A stretch of DNA of 64,000 nt, taken from contig CALAML010000040.1 of the NCBI GenBank assembly GCA_937925845.1, forward strand, positions 1-64,000. Reading direction: 5' to 3'. Below the pieces are notes generated by a model. That model saw only the letters and a list, made by a program, of their open reading frames with translations. It did not search any database and was not told where the DNA came from. Both the position numbers and the translations under genes were made by a program. The DNA is from an uncultured Acidimicrobiales bacterium. Lineage in GTDB: Bacteria > Actinomycetota > Acidimicrobiia > Acidimicrobiales > CALAML01. Below, piece by piece: positions 19,500 through 29,292 of this stretch (its first letter is position 1; every line of letters begins with the position of its first letter).

Positions 19500-20420
19500 G
19501 TGGAACCAACGACGTGGACCATCGGGGCGATCACCATTGAGCGGGTTCCGTACTTCGATATCGGGCTCGATCCCGAAAGTTTGGGACTTGCGGGTGTCGC
19601 CGAATCGGTTGACTGGGCCGAGCCGTGGATGATCGACGGTCAGCCCGGGGTCGGCCAAGCGTTTTGGATCCTGCGAACCGGCGACGAGGTCATCGTCGTT
19701 GATCCCTGCGGGGCCTCGGATGCGTTTCTCCGCTCGGGCCCCGAAGCGGTTAGCCATCAGGAGGCCGCGTTTAACGCACTGGTAGCGGCGGGCTGCGAGC
19801 CGGACTCAGTCACCAAGGTGGTGTTCAGCCATCTCGATGGCATCGGCATGGCAGCTCTCGCCGATGGTTCCGATGCAGGTCAGGAGAGCTGGCGGCCAGC
19901 CTTCGCGAACTCGGCGCTCACCATCGCGGCCGCGGAGTATCAGTTCATCCTCGCCGGATGGTCGCCGGCTGAACCCGCGGTCGAGGGATCGGGCGACGAG
20001 GGTTTAGGCGATGACGGCTTAGGCGATGACGGTGGCCTGCTTGGCCGCCGCGCCTTCCTTCAACTCGATGCCCAGGATGTGGTCCGCCCGGTGGACATGC
20101 CCGCTGAACTCGCTCCCGGAATCTCAATGACCCATACCGGGGGCCATTCGCCGGGCCATGCCATCATCACCTGCGAATCCGAGGGCCAACGCGCGGTGTT
20201 GATCGGCCACCTCGCTATCAACCCGCTCCATGCCGCCACCGGACACCGGGACGATCTGCTCCACGCCGACACCGGTGCCGGATGGCAGGCGTTGGAGGAT
20301 GTTCTCAACAATGCTCACGAAGACCAGGCCCTTGTCATTGGCCCATTGTTCCCAAGCCCAGGCGCAGCCAGGGTCGCGGCTACGGGACCCTTCAAGCTGG
20401 TGCCGACACCTGGCGAGTAG
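19500..20420 (+). CDS. MBL-fold metallo-hydrolase
   Basis: TKVVFSHLDGIG, SMTHTGGHSPGHAIITCESEG, IGHLAINPLH; GTG start at 19500 is a guess. Confidence 0.75.
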   Translation: MEPTTWTIGAITIERVPYFDIGLDPESLGLAGVAESVDWAEPWMIDGQPGVGQAFWILRTGDEVIVVDPCGASDAFLRSGPEAVSHQEAAFNALVAAGCEPDSVTKVVFSHLDGIGMAALADGSDAGQESWRPAFANSALTIAAAEYQFILAGWSPAEPAVEGSGDEGLGDDGLGDDGGLLGRRAFLQLDAQDVVRPVDMPAELAPGISMTHTGGHSPGHAIITCESEGQRAVLIGHLAINPLHAATGHRDDLLHADTGAGWQALEDVLNNAHEDQALVIGPLFPSPGAARVAATGPFKLVPTPGE

Positions 20421-20441
20421 TCCCAGCTGACACCAGGCGCG

Positions 20442-21197
20442 TCAGCCGATATGGGCGGCGCCGCCGTCGACCGGGATGGTGATGCCGGTGAGATAACCGG
20501 CATCGGGGCCGGCCAGGAACACCGCCACCCGTCCGATGTCGGTTTCGCAGTCGCCGAAGCGACGCATCGGAATCGACGACAGGGCTCGCTCGTAGGCCGC
20601 AGGATCGTTGACCTCGAAGTCGGCCAGCGCCGGTGAAGCCGCGAGTGGTAGCAGGGCGTAGGTGCGGATGTCGTCGGCGGCCCACTCCCATGCAGCGCTG
20701 CGGGTCATGGCGCGGATCGCCTCCTTCACACCGGCGTACACCCCACAGTTGATCGGATCCGGCTTCACCCCGGCTCGGCTGCCCAGGTTGATCACCACGC
20801 CTCCGCCACAAAGATGGGGATGGCACTCCCGCATAAACCGCAAGCTGGCCATCGGGCCCGACAGCCAGGCAGCGTTGGCCTCGTCGTCGGTCACCTCCAA
20901 CAACGGCCCCCGGGGTACCTCCTGGGCGTTGTTGACCAGGATGTCGACGGTGCCGAAGGCATCGACGGTGGCCCGCACCGTCTCAGAAACGGCGACTGCG
21001 TTCTTCACATCGCACTCAAGCGCGATCGAGCGTCCGCCGCGCTCGTCGATCTCGCGCACCACATCGGCGCACTTCGAAACGGTGCGACCGACGATGGCCA
21101 CCGCGGCACCCTCATCGGCAAAGGCCAGAGCGATGCCCCGCCCCACCCCTTGCCCGCCACCGGTCACGATCGCCGCTTTGTTTTCAAGAACACCCAT
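20442..21197 (-). CDS. SDR family oxidoreductase
   Basis: AAIVTGGGQGVGRGIALAFADEGA; DILVNNAQEVPRG; GVYAGVKEAIRAM. Confidence 0.9.
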   Translation of the reverse strand: MGVLENKAAIVTGGGQGVGRGIALAFADEGAAVAIVGRTVSKCADVVREIDERGGRSIALECDVKNAVAVSETVRATVDAFGTVDILVNNAQEVPRGPLLEVTDDEANAAWLSGPMASLRFMRECHPHLCGGGVVINLGSRAGVKPDPINCGVYAGVKEAIRAMTRSAAWEWAADDIRTYALLPLAASPALADFEVNDPAAYERALSSIPMRRFGDCETDIGRVAVFLAGPDAGYLTGITIPVDGGAAHIG

Positions 21198-21267
21198 GGC
21201 AGGCGATGTTAGTGGTGTGTTTGCCGGAGATCCGATGCCCGCTGCATCGGAGTGGAATACTGGGCCG

Positions 21268-21663
21268 ATGGCTGCATTCGATCTTTCCCGGAACCCCATC
21301 CACCTCGGTCTCGGCGCCAGCGCCCACCAGGAGCCCGAGTTCAGCGGCGATATGGCCTGGTATGGCGGCTACGCCGACCGCCATGCCGACGATGGCGTTG
21401 AAGGTCGACTGGTGGCGGTGCACGCCTTCACCGAAGACTGGGACTCCTGGGAGATGCATCCCCAAGGTCACGAAGCGGTGATCTGCGTGTCCGGAGCAAT
21501 GACGCTGATCCAAGAGATCGATGGCGAACGTATCGAGACCCCAATCACGGCGGGCCAGGCCGCAATCAACGAACCCGGCGTGTGGCACACCGCCACCGTC
21601 GTCGACCAGGCCACCGCCATCTTCATTACCGCCGGTCTCGGCACCGAACACCGCCCACTCTGA
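21268..21663 (+). CDS. cupin-domain protein
   Basis: WEMHPQGHEAVICVSGAMTLIQEIDG…AAINEPGVWHTATV; ATG at 21268. Confidence 0.75.
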   Translation: MAAFDLSRNPIHLGLGASAHQEPEFSGDMAWYGGYADRHADDGVEGRLVAVHAFTEDWDSWEMHPQGHEAVICVSGAMTLIQEIDGERIETPITAGQAAINEPGVWHTATVVDQATAIFITAGLGTEHRPL

Positions 21664-21735
21664 ACCGCGCCATCACCGCCATCTCCGCCCGCCCGGCCCA
21701 GCTTCGGCCTCAGCAAAGCCGGCCCATTTCGTGAG

Positions 21736-21912
21736 CCGGTCCGTAATGTCGGGGCTAGGCGCGGTTATTTGACGTGTGGCGCCGACATTTGGTGTGCCGG
21801 TCCGTAATGTCGGGGCTGGGCGCGGTTATTTGACGTGTGGCGCCGACATTTGGTGTGCCGGTTCGTAGTGTCGGGGCTGGGCGCGGTTATTTGACGTGTG
21901 GCGCCGACATTT
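21736..21912. repeat. tandem repeat, 61-bp unit, about 3 copies
   Basis: CCGGTCCGTAATGTCGGGGCT(A/G)GGCGCGGTTATTTGACGTGTGGCGCCGACATTTGGTGTG starting at 21736, 21797 and 21858 (last copy 3' truncated). Confidence 0.92.
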
Positions 21913-21920
21913 CGGATGGC

Positions 21921-22835
21921 CTAGAAGGTGGAGATGACGCTTTTGCCGAAGGCGTTGATGGTTTCGGTTGGGGCGAAGTCGGTGAACCAGACGTAGACCC
22001 GTTCGATTCCGGCGGCTTCGAGTTCTCCGAAGTGGTCGATCAGCTCTGGGGCGGAACCCGCAGCGAGCGCGGCATCACCGGCCCAGCCGAAGCGCTGGTT
22101 GGCTTTGGCTTCGATGGTGTCGCGTTCCGCGGCATCGGCCGTGTCGGGGACGAATGTGACCATCTGCTGCACCGATGGTCGTGCCCACCCGGCCAGAGCC
22201 CGCAGCTCGGCGAGGCGGTCCAGCCCGTACATCGGGCAGTTCCACCAATCGGCGTGCTCGGCTACCAAGGCCATCGTCTTTGGGCCCGACCCGCCGATCA
22301 CAACCGGAATCGGTCGGGTTGGTGTGGGTTGCTGCTGGGCTCCTCGCAGCGTGTGGAACTCGCCGGCAAAGTCGACCGGCTCACCAGTCCACAACGCCCG
22401 CATCACCTCTAGTGACTCGGCCAAGCGGCGACGGCGCGCTCCACCGCCGGCCTGGTCGATGCCAAAGGTGGCGAACTCGTCGGGCACTGAACCCCAGCCG
22501 ATACCGAGCTCGAAGCGGCCGCCCGACGCCTGATCCAGGCTGGTGGCCTGTCGGGCCAGCACCGACGGTTCCCGGAACCCGTCACACAACACCAAGTGGG
22601 AGATCACCAGCGAATCGGTCGATGCTGCCAACCACGAGGCGGCCACCATGGCGTCGACCATGTCGTGGCCTTCGGCCCGTGGGGGCGCGAGGTGGTCCAT
22701 CAACGCCAGCCCGCGAAACCCGGCCGCTTCGGCGACGCGGGCCCGCTCGGTCAGCTCGGCCATCGACATCCGCATCTGCGGAAGATAGAGATGGAACTCA
22801 AGCGGCTGGCTACGCACGGGGAGTCTGACCGCCAT
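21921..22835 (-). CDS. LLM-class (F420-type) oxidoreductase
   Basis: EFHLYLPQMRMSMAELTERARVAEAAGFRGLALMDHL; SGGRFELGIGWG; TRPIPVVIGGSGPKTMALVAEHADWWN. Confidence 0.9.
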   Translation of the reverse strand: MAVRLPVRSQPLEFHLYLPQMRMSMAELTERARVAEAAGFRGLALMDHLAPPRAEGHDMVDAMVAASWLAASTDSLVISHLVLCDGFREPSVLARQATSLDQASGGRFELGIGWGSVPDEFATFGIDQAGGGARRRRLAESLEVMRALWTGEPVDFAGEFHTLRGAQQQPTPTRPIPVVIGGSGPKTMALVAEHADWWNCPMYGLDRLAELRALAGWARPSVQQMVTFVPDTADAAERDTIEAKANQRFGWAGDAALAAGSAPELIDHFGELEAAGIERVYVWFTDFAPTETINAFGKSVISTF

Positions 22836-23601
22836 CGCAGAAATAGGTTTGGCCGGTCATGAAACTGCCGGCATCGCTGGCCAACAAGAGCGCCAGACCA
22901 ACCAGCTCATCAGGATCAGCGGCCCGACCCATCAACGATGCCTTGGCCGCCGATTCCTGATAGGCCTCGGGCATGTTGCGCACCATGTCGGTGTCGACCG
23001 TTCCTGGGACCAAGGCGTTGACCCGGATCTCGTCGCGGGCCAGAGCGGCGGCTAGTGATCGGGTGGCGGCGCCGAGGCCGGCTTTGGCAACGGCGTACAT
23101 CAAGCCATCTCCCGAGAACAGGTAGGCGGCGCCGCTCAGCACGTTGATGACCGATGCATGGTCGCTGCCCCGAAGGTGCTCCAGCGCTTCCTGCACTAGG
23201 AACACCGGACCCCGCAGGTTGGTATCGAGGGTTTTCGACCACGCGTCCTCGGTGAGCTGACCCACCGGGAGGGCCAGCGCATTGGCCGCGTTGTTGACGA
23301 TGATGTCGATCCCGCCGAAGGTTGACACCGTCTCGGCTACCAGGTTGGCGATCGAATCGAGCTGACCCATATGGCCCGGCACCGCCGCCGCAGTGCCACC
23401 CGCAGCGGTGATCGATTCCACCGCAGCGTCGCAGGCGTCGGGTTTGCGGCTGCTCACCACCACCCTGGCTCCGGCCGCAGCGAAGCCATGGGCGATGGAG
23501 CGGCCGATGCCCCGACTGGCGCCGGTAACGATGGCTACCCGGTCGGTCAGATCGAATGAAGCTTGCAGTGAGTCAGCGGTGATCGACATAGGAGCCGACA
23601 C
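22810..23601 (-). CDS. SDR family oxidoreductase
   Basis: DRVAIVTGASRGIGRSIAHGFAAAGA; DIIVNNAANA; YAVAKAGLGAATRSLA. Confidence 0.92.
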   Translation of the reverse strand: MSAPMSITADSLQASFDLTDRVAIVTGASRGIGRSIAHGFAAAGARVVVSSRKPDACDAAVESITAAGGTAAAVPGHMGQLDSIANLVAETVSTFGGIDIIVNNAANALALPVGQLTEDAWSKTLDTNLRGPVFLVQEALEHLRGSDHASVINVLSGAAYLFSGDGLMYAVAKAGLGAATRSLAAALARDEIRVNALVPGTVDTDMVRNMPEAYQESAAKASLMGRAADPDELVGLALLLASDAGSFMTGQTYFCDGGQTPRA

Positions 23602-23692
23602 TACCTGCAGCCAACCAGCAACGAAGGCCGAAACGCAGCAGGGGCGGCCGGCAACGCTGGCCTCCCGCGGTACTCAGCCTGTCAACAACCGG

Positions 23693-24604
23693 TCATCGCC
23701 GAAGCTGGGGCAGAACCTCATCCACGATGCGGTCGAGTTGGCGATCCACATCAAGCGCCATCGGCACCACCACCAGTGAGGTGAGATCGGTGTCGACCAG
23801 CTCCTGAAGCGTGGACGCCACCGTGGCCGGGTCGTCGCTGACCGCCTCCCACCCAACCGGTGCATCGGGGTTGCGAGGTGCCATTTCCGCCGGTGTCCCA
23901 AGATGGCAGCCGGCATAAACGGTCAGCTGGTGATGGGCCAGGTCGCGGCCGGACCGTTCGGCGCCGATGGCAAAATGGCGACGAGCCGCGGCCACCTCTT
24001 CGGGCCCGTGCGCCTCAGACAACACCGAACCGGCGGCCAGCTCACCTGAAAGTTGGAGCGACTTTGGTCCGGACACACCAAGCAGCAGCGGCGGAGGAAC
24101 CGCCGGTGGAAACTCGAGGGTGATGTCGTCGAGCTGCACATAGTCGCCGCTGGTCGAAACCGTTCCCCCGGCCAGCAGCGCGGACACCGCAACGGTGAAC
24201 TCACGAAGTCGTCTCAGCGGCGATGGCGCCCGGGCTCCGATACTGGTCATCCAGTGGTGCACACCGTGGCCGAGTCCAGCCAGGAAGCGGCCCGGGAACA
24301 TCTCGGCCAATGTGGCCCACTCCATGGCCAGTGCGGCGGCGTTTCGAAACGGGGCCGGGGCAATGCCGTGGCCAACGATCACGTCGGGATTCTGGGCCAG
24401 CACCGATGCCGCCTGACTGATGCCGCCGGCGTATGGAAGGTCCTCCACCACCCAGAGTTCATCGAAGGAACCCGCATGGCGGGCCGCATGCTCAAGAAGC
24501 TGGGCCGGAGGAACGTCGCGACGCAACATGGTGCCGACGCGGGTTGGGATCGGCGAGGGCAAGGGGGGAGCCGATGATGCGTCGTCTGGAGTCATGGGCC
24601 ACAT
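23693..24604 (-). CDS. LLM-class (F420-type) oxidoreductase
   Basis: RFLAGLGHGVHHWMTSIG; PPPLLLGVSGPKSLQLSGELAAGSVLSE. Confidence 0.82.
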   Translation of the reverse strand: MWPMTPDDASSAPPLPSPIPTRVGTMLRRDVPPAQLLEHAARHAGSFDELWVVEDLPYAGGISQAASVLAQNPDVIVGHGIAPAPFRNAAALAMEWATLAEMFPGRFLAGLGHGVHHWMTSIGARAPSPLRRLREFTVAVSALLAGGTVSTSGDYVQLDDITLEFPPAVPPPLLLGVSGPKSLQLSGELAAGSVLSEAHGPEEVAAARRHFAIGAERSGRDLAHHQLTVYAGCHLGTPAEMAPRNPDAPVGWEAVSDDPATVASTLQELVDTDLTSLVVVPMALDVDRQLDRIVDEVLPQLRR

Positions 24605-24616
24605 CCTAAGCACAGA

Positions 24617-24669
24617 CCGAAACGTCGGAAATAGGCGACAAACGTTCTCGCTTTCCTCCGACATTTCGG
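24617..24669. repeat. 53-nt palindromic repeat, copy C
   Basis: CCGAAACGTCGGAA…CTCCGACATTTCGG; interior GCGACAAA…CTCGC as in copies A and B. Confidence 0.8.
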
Positions 24670-25063
24670 GTTTTGGGCTTCGGTGTGCCAGAGGCGCGAC
24701 GGATCGGGAGGCGGCCTAACAGTGGTCGAACTTGCTACGTGAACGCGACTCACCGTTACTGGTTTTTCGACAGCGGGGGGCCATGCCGCGAAAAGCAGGG
24801 CCAGGGCGAGGGTGGGCCCACGTGCGATGGTTTCCGATCACGTGTTACGCAACAGCTAGGTCTTCGACGCGTCGATTGGTAAAGCACGGACGCCAACTCG
24901 CCCAAGCGGCGTGGAGGAATCCGGAACCTTCCTCGCTATGTGCGGCGATGAAGTGGTTTGGGAAGGTGCCGATGCTGACGCTCCTGAGTGTCGGCATCGG
25001 CGCGCCCAGGTTTCGTCGGTGATGGGCGCCCCAGGCGGTCCGGCAAAGTGCCAGAATGTCGCC

Positions 25064-25933
25064 ATGCCGATTCCTGAAGGACAGCCGATCATCGACACCA
25101 TGATCGGTTTTCCAAAACCCGACTTCGCTGTCTATGACTTCATCCGGAACCAGACCAAGGATGCGGGCTCCGATGAAATGGAGTTCCCGGCCGAGTACAT
25201 GTTTAAAAACGTGCCCAAGGATCTTTACGGCGGTGATGCCGACCCCATCGACGTCACCATCGGCGAGATGGATCGGCACAACATCGTGAAAGGCATGGTC
25301 GGTTGTCGGGCGGAGACGGCCCAGGAAGCGCTGACCCGCTACCCCGATCGGTTTGTGGCCACCCTTGATATCGACCCCAACGACATCATGGGAGCACTGC
25401 GGTCGATGGATGAAGCCCACGAACACTGGGGCCTCCGCTCAGTGTCGTCGTTCCCATCGGGCTGCAACCCCCAGGTGCCGATCGACGACCGGCTCTTTTA
25501 CCCGGTCTATGCCAAGTGCTGCGAACTCGACATCCCCATCTTCGTTTGCGCTGGCATCCCTGGACCTCGCCTGCCGTTCTCACCCCAGCACGTCGAACGG
25601 ATCGACCAGGTGATGTACGACTTCCCCGAACTCACCCTGGTAACCCGACACGGTTGTGAGCCCTGGGAGGATCTGGCGGTGAAGCTGATGCTTAAGTGGC
25701 CCGGGCTCCACTACTCAACTTCGGCATTTGCGCCCAAGCACTACCCCAAAGCGATCATCGACTACGCCAACACCCGCGGTGCCGACAAGGTGATGTACGC
25801 GGGTTACTTCCCGATGGGTCTTTCGCTCGACCGAATCATGAGCGATATGGCCAAGGTGGAGCTGAAGGACGAGGTGTGGCCGAAGTTCCTCCACGACAAC
25901 TCGGCCCGCGTTCTCAAGCTCGACCAGGACTGA
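25064..25933 (+). CDS. amidohydrolase 2 family (metal-dependent, TIM barrel)
   Basis: PIIDTMIGFPKPDF; RYPDRFVATLDIDPND; GADKVMYAGYFPMGLSLDRIMSD; ATG at 25064. Confidence 0.82.
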   Translation: MPIPEGQPIIDTMIGFPKPDFAVYDFIRNQTKDAGSDEMEFPAEYMFKNVPKDLYGGDADPIDVTIGEMDRHNIVKGMVGCRAETAQEALTRYPDRFVATLDIDPNDIMGALRSMDEAHEHWGLRSVSSFPSGCNPQVPIDDRLFYPVYAKCCELDIPIFVCAGIPGPRLPFSPQHVERIDQVMYDFPELTLVTRHGCEPWEDLAVKLMLKWPGLHYSTSAFAPKHYPKAIIDYANTRGADKVMYAGYFPMGLSLDRIMSDMAKVELKDEVWPKFLHDNSARVLKLDQD

Positions 25934-25937
25934 CTCG

Positions 25938-26747
25938 ATGCATCCAGATCAACTCCTTCTGACCAACCGCGTCGCTCTGGTGACTGGAGCTGCGCAGGGA
26001 ATCGGCAAGGCGACGGCGCTGGCCCTCGCCGATCTCGGCGCCCGGGTTGCGGTGTGCGACAAGCTCGGCGAAGGGCTGGTCGAGACCACCGCCGAGCTTG
26101 AATCCAAAGGCGGCACCGGCCAACCCATCCCCGTGAGTGAAGTCATCGACGTTCGCGACGCAGCCGCGGTCGAAGGCTGGATATCGCGGGCCGCAGAAGA
26201 ACTGGGCCCGATCGACATTCTTGTGAATAACGCCGGCGGAGGCTTCTGGTCGCCGTTCTCCGAAGTCTCGGTAAACGCCGAGACCGCTCTGGTTCGTGAG
26301 AACTTCGGCACAGTAACGAACTGCATCCGATCGGTGCTGCCTCGCCTCAACAACGGCGCATCGATCGTCAACGTCACCTCGGTTGAGGCGTATCACTCGG
26401 CGCCCGGCTTTGCCGTCTACGCGGCGATGAAAGCAGCGGTTCAACAGTTCACCCAATCGATGGCCGTGGAACTCGGACCCCTCGGGGTTCGGGTGAACTG
26501 CGTGGCCCCCGACATGATCCCCACCCCCGGCGACGAAAGCCTGGCTGGTGATTCCGACGCCATGATGGATGGTTTTCACCCCACTCCACTTCAGCGGATG
26601 GGCTCGGTGGAGGAGTGCGCCGCGGTTATCTGCTTCCTCGCCTCCGATCTCGCCAGCTTTGTGAACGGCTCAACGATCCCGGTCGACGGTGGCACCGTGG
26701 CCGCGGGCACCTGGAAGATCGCCTCGGATGGCGCCTGGAAAATGTAG
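25938..26747 (+). CDS. SDR family oxidoreductase
   Basis: RVALVTGAAQGIGKATALALADLGA; DILVNNAGGG; YAAMKAAVQQFTQSMAVELG. Confidence 0.92.
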   Translation: MHPDQLLLTNRVALVTGAAQGIGKATALALADLGARVAVCDKLGEGLVETTAELESKGGTGQPIPVSEVIDVRDAAAVEGWISRAAEELGPIDILVNNAGGGFWSPFSEVSVNAETALVRENFGTVTNCIRSVLPRLNNGASIVNVTSVEAYHSAPGFAVYAAMKAAVQQFTQSMAVELGPLGVRVNCVAPDMIPTPGDESLAGDSDAMMDGFHPTPLQRMGSVEECAAVICFLASDLASFVNGSTIPVDGGTVAAGTWKIASDGAWKM

Positions 26748-27443
26748 ACCTCTGGGCTGGCACCAGACGCCTCCGACGGAAAGGCCCGCCCGGGCGGAGC
26801 CGGTGGTGGGGCGGGCTCCGGCTGCTCGTGCTCCGATTCAGGTTCTTCGCACTCGAGACGCGCGTCGGTAGGAGCGGGCGGGGCCGGCGACGAGCGCGGG
26901 GGTTGAGGCGGCGGGCTGGCCGGACCGTGCTGAACCAGCGGATGGTGCGAATGCAGGTCGGCGCCAGCGGGATGCCAAATGCTGACGTCCGGGGCCCGTC
27001 GGTTTCGTCGCGACCGCAGCGGGGTGACCTTCGATGGCCCGGGGGGAACACGGCCGCCGCTCCCAACGGTCTCACCATGGCGGTGATCGGTGTCGACCGA
27101 CGGGTCGACCACCGCCCGAATGCGGAGATCGGTTTCGGTCTCGCTCCCGGTGACTAGCCGGAGATGCGACCGAGAGTGGGACTTCGATTTCGGTGTTGGC
27201 TGCTGCATGAGTGCTCCGTGGGTGGTTTGAATTGGTTGGCAAGCGTGGTGGTCTTGTTGCGGTCGATGTGGTCGCTGGATGTCAGCCGAGGCACGCTCGG
27301 CGGCGGGCGCGACGATCGGGCCCAGCTTCGACGAGGGCTTGGTTTGGGCTCAGCGAAGTGCGGTGGTAGGTGGAGCCGGGCGGTGCCTGGCCCGACGGAT
27401 CGTGTAGCGGCTGCGACCGCCGAGAAGCGGAGCTAGGAGTCTC

Positions 27444-28472
27444 CTAGGGAGGGGTGGCGGGGAGCTCCACGACCATTCGGGCGCCTTGGGGTTTGTTTTC
27501 TGTGGCGCGGATCGAGCCGTGATGTAGGTCGACGATCCATCGGGCGATCGACAGCCCGAGCCCGCTCCCGCCCGACCCGGTTGAACGATCGGCGTCGGCT
27601 CGGTGGAACCGCTCGAAGATCCGCTCGCGCTCGGTCTCGGGAATCCCCGGACCCTCATCGCTCACGGTGAAGCGCACCACCGGCGAGCCGATCTCGGCAG
27701 TCGTCGCGTCGGCCTTTGCCGTCTCGGCGACGATGGTCACGGCGGCGCCCTCGGGCGAGTGGCGCACCGCATTGTCGACCAGGTTGGCGAGCAGTTGGTG
27801 GAGGCGCTCGGCGTCGCCGGTCATCGCTATTGACGGGTCGACGGTAACGCGTAGATCAACAGCATGGCCATGCAACTCGGTCTCGGCCACCACCGATTCG
27901 ATCAACGGTCTGACGGCGAAGGGCTGCAGCGACAACGGTGCTGCGCCCGACTCGAGGCGAGCCAGATCCAACAGCTGGGTCACCAGCCGGCCCAGGCGTT
28001 CAACCTGGTCGAGCATCACCCGACCACGAGCCTCGTCCCACTCGGTGACGCCATCGACCAGGTTCTCCAGGTTTACCTGGATGGCAGCGATGGGCGTGCG
28101 CAGCTCGTGGCTCACGTTGGCGACCAGCTCCCGGCGTTGGCGCTCGACCTGCTCCAGCTCAGCGACCATGAGGTTGAACGAACCAGCGAGGCGACCGACC
28201 TCGTCGACCGAGGCCACCTCGATTCGCTGAGAGTAATCACCGCCGGTCATCTTTTGGGCTGCAGTAGCCATCTGCCGCAGCGGCCAAGTGGTGCCCTTGG
28301 CAAGAAACTGCACCATCAAGAGGGCCAGGCCGGCGGCGATGATGGGCCGAAGCCATCCCGGCCAACCAAGCCAGGCCCCCAGCGAAGACATAAACGCAGT
28401 GATGCCTACGGCGGCGACGATGACGATGCCGAACTTCACTTTGAGCGAAGGAATCGAGTTGAGCGGCCGCAA
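27444..28472 (-). CDS. sensor histidine kinase with HAMP domain
   Basis: N-terminal TM, HAMP, H-box VANVSHELRTPIAAIQ, N-box LLANLVDNAVRHSP, SDEGPGIP, GSGLGLSIARWIV. Confidence 0.92.
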   Translation of the reverse strand: MRPLNSIPSLKVKFGIVIVAAVGITAFMSSLGAWLGWPGWLRPIIAAGLALLMVQFLAKGTTWPLRQMATAAQKMTGGDYSQRIEVASVDEVGRLAGSFNLMVAELEQVERQRRELVANVSHELRTPIAAIQVNLENLVDGVTEWDEARGRVMLDQVERLGRLVTQLLDLARLESGAAPLSLQPFAVRPLIESVVAETELHGHAVDLRVTVDPSIAMTGDAERLHQLLANLVDNAVRHSPEGAAVTIVAETAKADATTAEIGSPVVRFTVSDEGPGIPETERERIFERFHRADADRSTGSGGSGLGLSIARWIVDLHHGSIRATENKPQGARMVVELPATPP

Positions 28473-28475
28473 CAG

Positions 28476-29210
28476 TCAGCTCGCGGAGTCGCTTGGCGGG
28501 GCGGTGGACGGATCGTTGGCCTGAGGGTCGCCGATGGCGTAACCCACCCCATGAACCGTCCGCACACAACCGTCGCCCAGCTTCCGACGCACGCCGCGAA
28601 TGTGGCTGTCGACGGTGCGGGCTCCGGAGTCGTCGTTGGTATAGCGCCACACCTCAGCGAGCAGATCGCTTCGGGTCATCACCGCTCCATCCGATCGCAT
28701 CAGCGCCGCGAGTAGCGCGAACTCGGTAGGCGTGAGGTGTACCTCTGCGCCGTCGAGCTCCACTCGGCGGGTCGCCTCGTCCAGAGTGATGCCGCCGATA
28801 CGGTGCTCGGTTCGGTCCGGCTGGTTTGAGACCCGCCGGAGCACCGCCTCCACCCGGGCCACGAGCTCTCGGGGACTGAATGGTTTCGTCAGGTAGTCGT
28901 CGGCACCCATCCGAAGCCCGACGAGAACATCGGCTTCGGAATCGAGAGCGGTCAGCATCAGCACCGGTACCCGGCGGTCCCGCTGGATTTCGCGACACAC
29001 CTCATGGCCGGACAGACCAGGTAGCAGCAGATCGAGGATTACCAGGTCGGGCTTGAGCACCCGACACCGCTCAACTCCGGCCAGACCGTCGTGCACCGCT
29101 TCGGCCCGATAGCCCGACTTCACCAGTCGTTCGACGATCGCGTTGGCAATGTCAACCTCGTCCTCGACCACCAAAATGGTCTTGCGGGCAGTCGAGGCGT
29201 TCGAGGTCAT
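28476..29210 (-). CDS. OmpR/PhoB-type response regulator
   Basis: Receiver domain ILVVEDEVDIANAI…DLVILDLLLPGLSG…LTALDSE…YLTKPFSPRELVARV; winged helix LTPTEFALLAALM…VDSHIRGVRRKLG. Confidence 0.95.
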   Translation of the reverse strand: MTSNASTARKTILVVEDEVDIANAIVERLVKSGYRAEAVHDGLAGVERCRVLKPDLVILDLLLPGLSGHEVCREIQRDRRVPVLMLTALDSEADVLVGLRMGADDYLTKPFSPRELVARVEAVLRRVSNQPDRTEHRIGGITLDEATRRVELDGAEVHLTPTEFALLAALMRSDGAVMTRSDLLAEVWRYTNDDSGARTVDSHIRGVRRKLGDGCVRTVHGVGYAIGDPQANDPSTAPPSDSAS

Positions 29211-29292
29211 AAAGAACGAGAGTAGGGGAGCACCTATGGAGAAGTCCGCAACCCCATGTGGAGATTCTGTGCAGACCGACCTGTCGAAAAGG

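Noticed and set aside
19343-19537. Minus-strand ORF with GPDRIRTGTPPGLSSARGRTYQ, a peptide type often produced by antisense tRNA genes
   Set aside because: The plus strand lacks GGTTCGAATCC-type T-loop sequence (the codons are GAT CGC ATA AGG), and no tRNA fold is present; treated as chance.
21736-21912. CRISPR array interpretation of the 61-bp repeats
   Set aside because: Units are contiguous and nearly identical, with no variable spacers and no cas genes nearby.
24732-25022. Small plus-strand ORF before the amidohydrolase gene (MLRERDSPLLVFRQRGAMPRKAG…)
   Set aside because: No family resemblance, no clear ribosome binding site, and Arg-rich composition typical of spurious frames; left unannotated.
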